Source: Chlamydiota bacterium
GTDB taxonomy: Bacteria; Chlamydiota; Chlamydiia; Chlamydiales; Rhabdochlamydiaceae
Direction: 5' to 3'
DNA length: 8,368 nucleotides
Assembly (NCBI GenBank): GCA_011065225.1
Contig: JAAKFC010000055.1
Location: forward strand, 1-8,368
Shown piece after piece: positions 6,394 to 8,368 of the stretch. The notes below the pieces were generated by a model. That model made no database searches and had not been told where the DNA came from. It saw only the letters and a list, made by a program, of their open reading frames with translations. The position numbers and the translations under genes were made by a program. How positions within the stretch are numbered: position 1 is the stretch's first letter; the number at the start of each line of letters is the position of its first letter.

Positions 6394-6422
6394 ATTATAT
6401 GTGATTTTGAGGACTATGGCTA
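6394..6422 (-). promoter_or_regulatory. promoter of the micro-gene pair
   Basis: On the minus strand a perfect TATAAT (6399-6394) follows TAGCCA (6422-6417, four of six consensus bases) at 17 bp. The start would fall near 6387, immediately before the AGGAGG ribosome site at 6384-6379. This gives a very short leader of about 17 bases to the ATG at 6370. Confidence 0.65.
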
Positions 6423-6477
6423 AAAAAATCTTTTTATTTATTCATAAACCAATGAGAGGCAAGAATTTCAATGAGAG

Positions 6478-6507
6478 TTGAGAGAAAGGCCACAAACCGA
6501 GTATGAT
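6478..6507 (+). promoter_or_regulatory. promoter of the PpiD-like gene
   Basis: TTGAGA (6478-6483) and TATGAT (6502-6507), each five of six consensus bases, are 18 bp apart. Transcription would begin near 6514, about 24 bases before the ATG at 6538. It lies back-to-back with the micro-gene promoter, with 55 bp between the two -35 boxes. Confidence 0.65.
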
Positions 6508-6537
6508 GAATCCTTATGTCAAAATAGGAATGAGGTC

Positions 6538-8368
6538 ATGCTCCAGTTTTTTCGCAAATATCAAAAGTTTTTCTTTATCATTGTCACCTTTTTCATCGTC
6601 ATTTCATTCTCATTTTTTGGGACATCGGGGACTTTCTCCCAGCGGGATGAGATGCCTGATAGAGAAATAGGTCAGCTCGTCGATGGATCTGTGTTAAAAG
6701 AGCAAAAACTCCATGGTTTCATGCGCCTCTTGGAGCATGGAATTGAAGAGGGGTCGCGATCGACTAATCTGCTCAATGACAGTATCGTGCATAAGGATCT
6801 CATGTTATCAGGCCTGGGTGAAATTTTGGCCGAGCATTTGTTTGGAGCGCTGGAGTCTGAGCTGAGAGAGAAGTGGCAGAGGGTCAAGAATTATTCCCCT
6901 TATGTCCATCCCTTTGCGCCTCATATCAATGCCAAAGCAGTTTGGAGCCAGATGGTGCCGCAGATCAATGTTCTGCTTGAGGAAGTAAAAGCAGCCCCGG
7001 TCGAGTTTACAAAGCAGCAGTTGCCTTTGCTTTTTAAACTCTACACCGCGCAAGCCGATTTTCCACCACCGCTCTTATTACAAATGCTCTACTACCAGCA
7101 AATGCAGGGAAATGAGGTGCGTCCAGATCCTGGTCTTCCCACTGCAAATGTGGGATTATTTGGTTTCCAATCCATCGAGGATTGGTTTGGATCAAAGTAT
7201 GTTGAAGAGATCGGAAAATTTATCCTCAATGCGGCATGTATTGCCCGTGAAGAGGGCTATGTAGTGAAAAAAGAGGAAGCTCAGATCGATCTTTTGTGCA
7301 ATGTTTATCAAGCTCTCAAAATGTTTCAACAGGAAAAAGCTCCCAGTAATGAGGAAGCTCAGGATGCATTTGTCAATCAAGTGCGCTATTTAGGCCTCAC
7401 TGAGGCAAATGCTGTTGCGTATTGGCACGAAGTGCTTTTATTTCGCAGGTTATTTCATGAAGTTGGAGAAAGTGTTTTTCTCGATCGATTGGCATTGCAA
7501 CAATTTAAGAATTTTGCAAAACCCTCCCATGAGATTTGTAGTTATCATCTACCGAGGGATTTACAGTTTACCGATTTTCGGGAAATGCTCAAATTCCAGC
7601 GCTATATTGAGGTGGCATTTGAAGGGGATTATTTGGGATTGCCCACACAGAAGCGTGATCCAGAAACTGTGCGCGATGTTCATCCCGAGCTTATTTATAA
7701 GCCGTTTGAAGTAGAAGTTGCGACTGTGACAAAGATAAATGTCGCTGCTGGGGTTAGTCTCAAACAGACATGGGATTGGGAAGGTGAGGAAGAAAATTTT
7801 GCTCAGTTGCAAAAAGAATTCCCAACTCTTGCTGGGAAAGAGTCAAAATCAGTCGTCGAGAGGATGGAAGCGCTTGATGAACTGGATCAGCGCACTCGTT
7901 TCAATATCGACAATTTCGCGAGAAAAGCCCTCGTAAATGCCTACCCTGAATGGATCGACGAAGCTCTAGCGCGAGCAGATTGTGAGAAAAGAACTTTAAA
8001 GGTTCGTCTTAAAGGAGGAGAATCGGCTCTTTCTGGGGAGCATTTCTTGGCACTTTTGGAAGTGGAAGATGCAGCTCTTTTGAGATATTCCACTGATGAG
8101 GAAACGTTTTATTCGATTCGGGTTGTGGAAAAAGGAGAAGGCTGGCACTTGCTCACATTTGAAGAGACTAAAGGGGATGCAACGCTCGAAGAAATGCTCG
8201 ATGCACTTTTGCAAACGGCACATTCCGATCTTAAATTTGAAGAGCCTTATGAAGATGTGCAAGATGAAGTGGGAGCTAAGGTCTATGCCGACCTTTTGCA
8301 AAGTATCACAGAAAATGAAGTAGAAGGTCTCGATGAATATGCTGGGCATCGTTTTGATAGATACTTAG
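6538..8368 (+). CDS. large single-anchor envelope protein with PpiD/SurA-like N-terminus (3' end outside window)
   Basis: An uninterrupted frame gives 610 codons and is still open at the right edge. The N-terminus has a short basic stretch (R6, K7, K10) followed by one hydrophobic helix at about 11-28 ending FFGTSG. This layout is like PpiD-type periplasmic foldases anchored with the bulk outside the cytoplasm. Residues 44-67 (IGQLVDGS...FMRLLE) recall the strand-helix start of SurA_N/PpiD N-domains. The rest is mostly helical and acidic with some beta near 485-540; no parvulin PPIase motif, protease site or nucleotide-binding loop was found. AGGAA (6526-6530) lies seven bases before the ATG. 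It may be a chaperone-like protein of envelope assembly, but this rests only on the N-terminal layout. A chlamydial hypothetical family is a fair alternative. Confidence 0.92.
   Translation, partial: MLQFFRKYQKFFFIIVTFFIVISFSFFGTSGTFSQRDEMPDREIGQLVDGSVLKEQKLHGFMRLLEHGIEEGSRSTNLLNDSIVHKDLMLSGLGEILAEHLFGALESELREKWQRVKNYSPYVHPFAPHINAKAVWSQMVPQINVLLEEVKAAPVEFTKQQLPLLFKLYTAQADFPPPLLLQMLYYQQMQGNEVRPDPGLPTANVGLFGFQSIEDWFGSKYVEEIGKFILNAACIAREEGYVVKKEEAQIDLLCNVYQALKMFQQEKAPSNEEAQDAFVNQVRYLGLTEANAVAYWHEVLLFRRLFHEVGESVFLDRLALQQFKNFAKPSHEICSYHLPRDLQFTDFREMLKFQRYIEVAFEGDYLGLPTQKRDPETVRDVHPELIYKPFEVEVATVTKINVAAGVSLKQTWDWEGEEENFAQLQKEFPTLAGKESKSVVERMEALDELDQRTRFNIDNFARKALVNAYPEWIDEALARADCEKRTLKVRLKGGESALSGEHFLALLEVEDAALLRYSTDEETFYSIRVVEKGEGWHLLTFEETKGDATLEEMLDALLQTAHSDLKFEEPYEDVQDEVGAKVYADLLQSITENEVEGLDEYAGHRFDRYL

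Noticed and set aside
6421..6436. AT-only inverted repeat TAAAAA-AATC-TTTTTA between the divergent genes
   Set aside because: The stem is purely A/T, sits within the micro-gene -35 region and is the kind of repeat expected by chance in AT-rich DNA.
7996..8349. 117-codon minus-strand open frame
   Set aside because: Opposite the long PpiD-like frame, rich in Phe and Cys as antisense frames of acidic proteins often are, and without a credible ribosome site.

Overview
The window most likely comes from a member of the Chlamydiae, probably an environmental ('Chlamydia-like') lineage rather than the genus Chlamydia. The evidence is the ClpC sequence, a lipoyl-ligase-family gene lying head-to-head with clpC (from memory, lplA and clpC are also neighbours in Chlamydia trachomatis), and a DsbB homologue. 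The prolyl-tRNA synthetase is the short archaeal/eukaryotic type. As I recall it, pathogenic Chlamydia carry the long bacterial type, which argues for another lineage. The genus cannot be fixed from the sequence alone.

Left block (1-3464, all on the minus strand, read right to left): clpC, then a 164-codon gene for a small exported protein of unknown function, then dsbB, which runs off the left edge. The last two share an ATGA stop/start overlap, and no convincing terminator separates clpC from them, so the three may form one unit. The theme is envelope and protein quality control: a ClpP-partner unfoldase, an exported protein and the membrane reoxidant of a periplasmic disulfide system.

Centre (3465-6073): a 316-bp divergent intergenic region carries a good sigma70-type promoter reading right and a leader that can fold. 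It drives a lipoate ligase/octanoyltransferase-family gene and proS, which are separated by one base and surely cotranscribed.

Right block (6070-8368): two tiny genes (48 and 50 codons) lie on the minus strand, tail-to-tail with proS; the last one shares a CTAG stop-codon overlap with proS. Their products align without gaps and look like tandem-duplicated helical proteins of unknown function. A 167-bp region with two good divergent promoters separates them from a large, right-truncated gene (610 codons visible). It encodes a single-anchor envelope protein whose N-terminus resembles PpiD/SurA-type chaperones but which shows no recognisable PPIase domain.

No tRNA, rRNA, CRISPR array, insertion sequence or prophage was seen. 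The window looks like ordinary chromosomal core with a few lineage-specific genes. The least explained items are the micro-gene pair, the 164-residue partner of DsbB and the PpiD-like protein.
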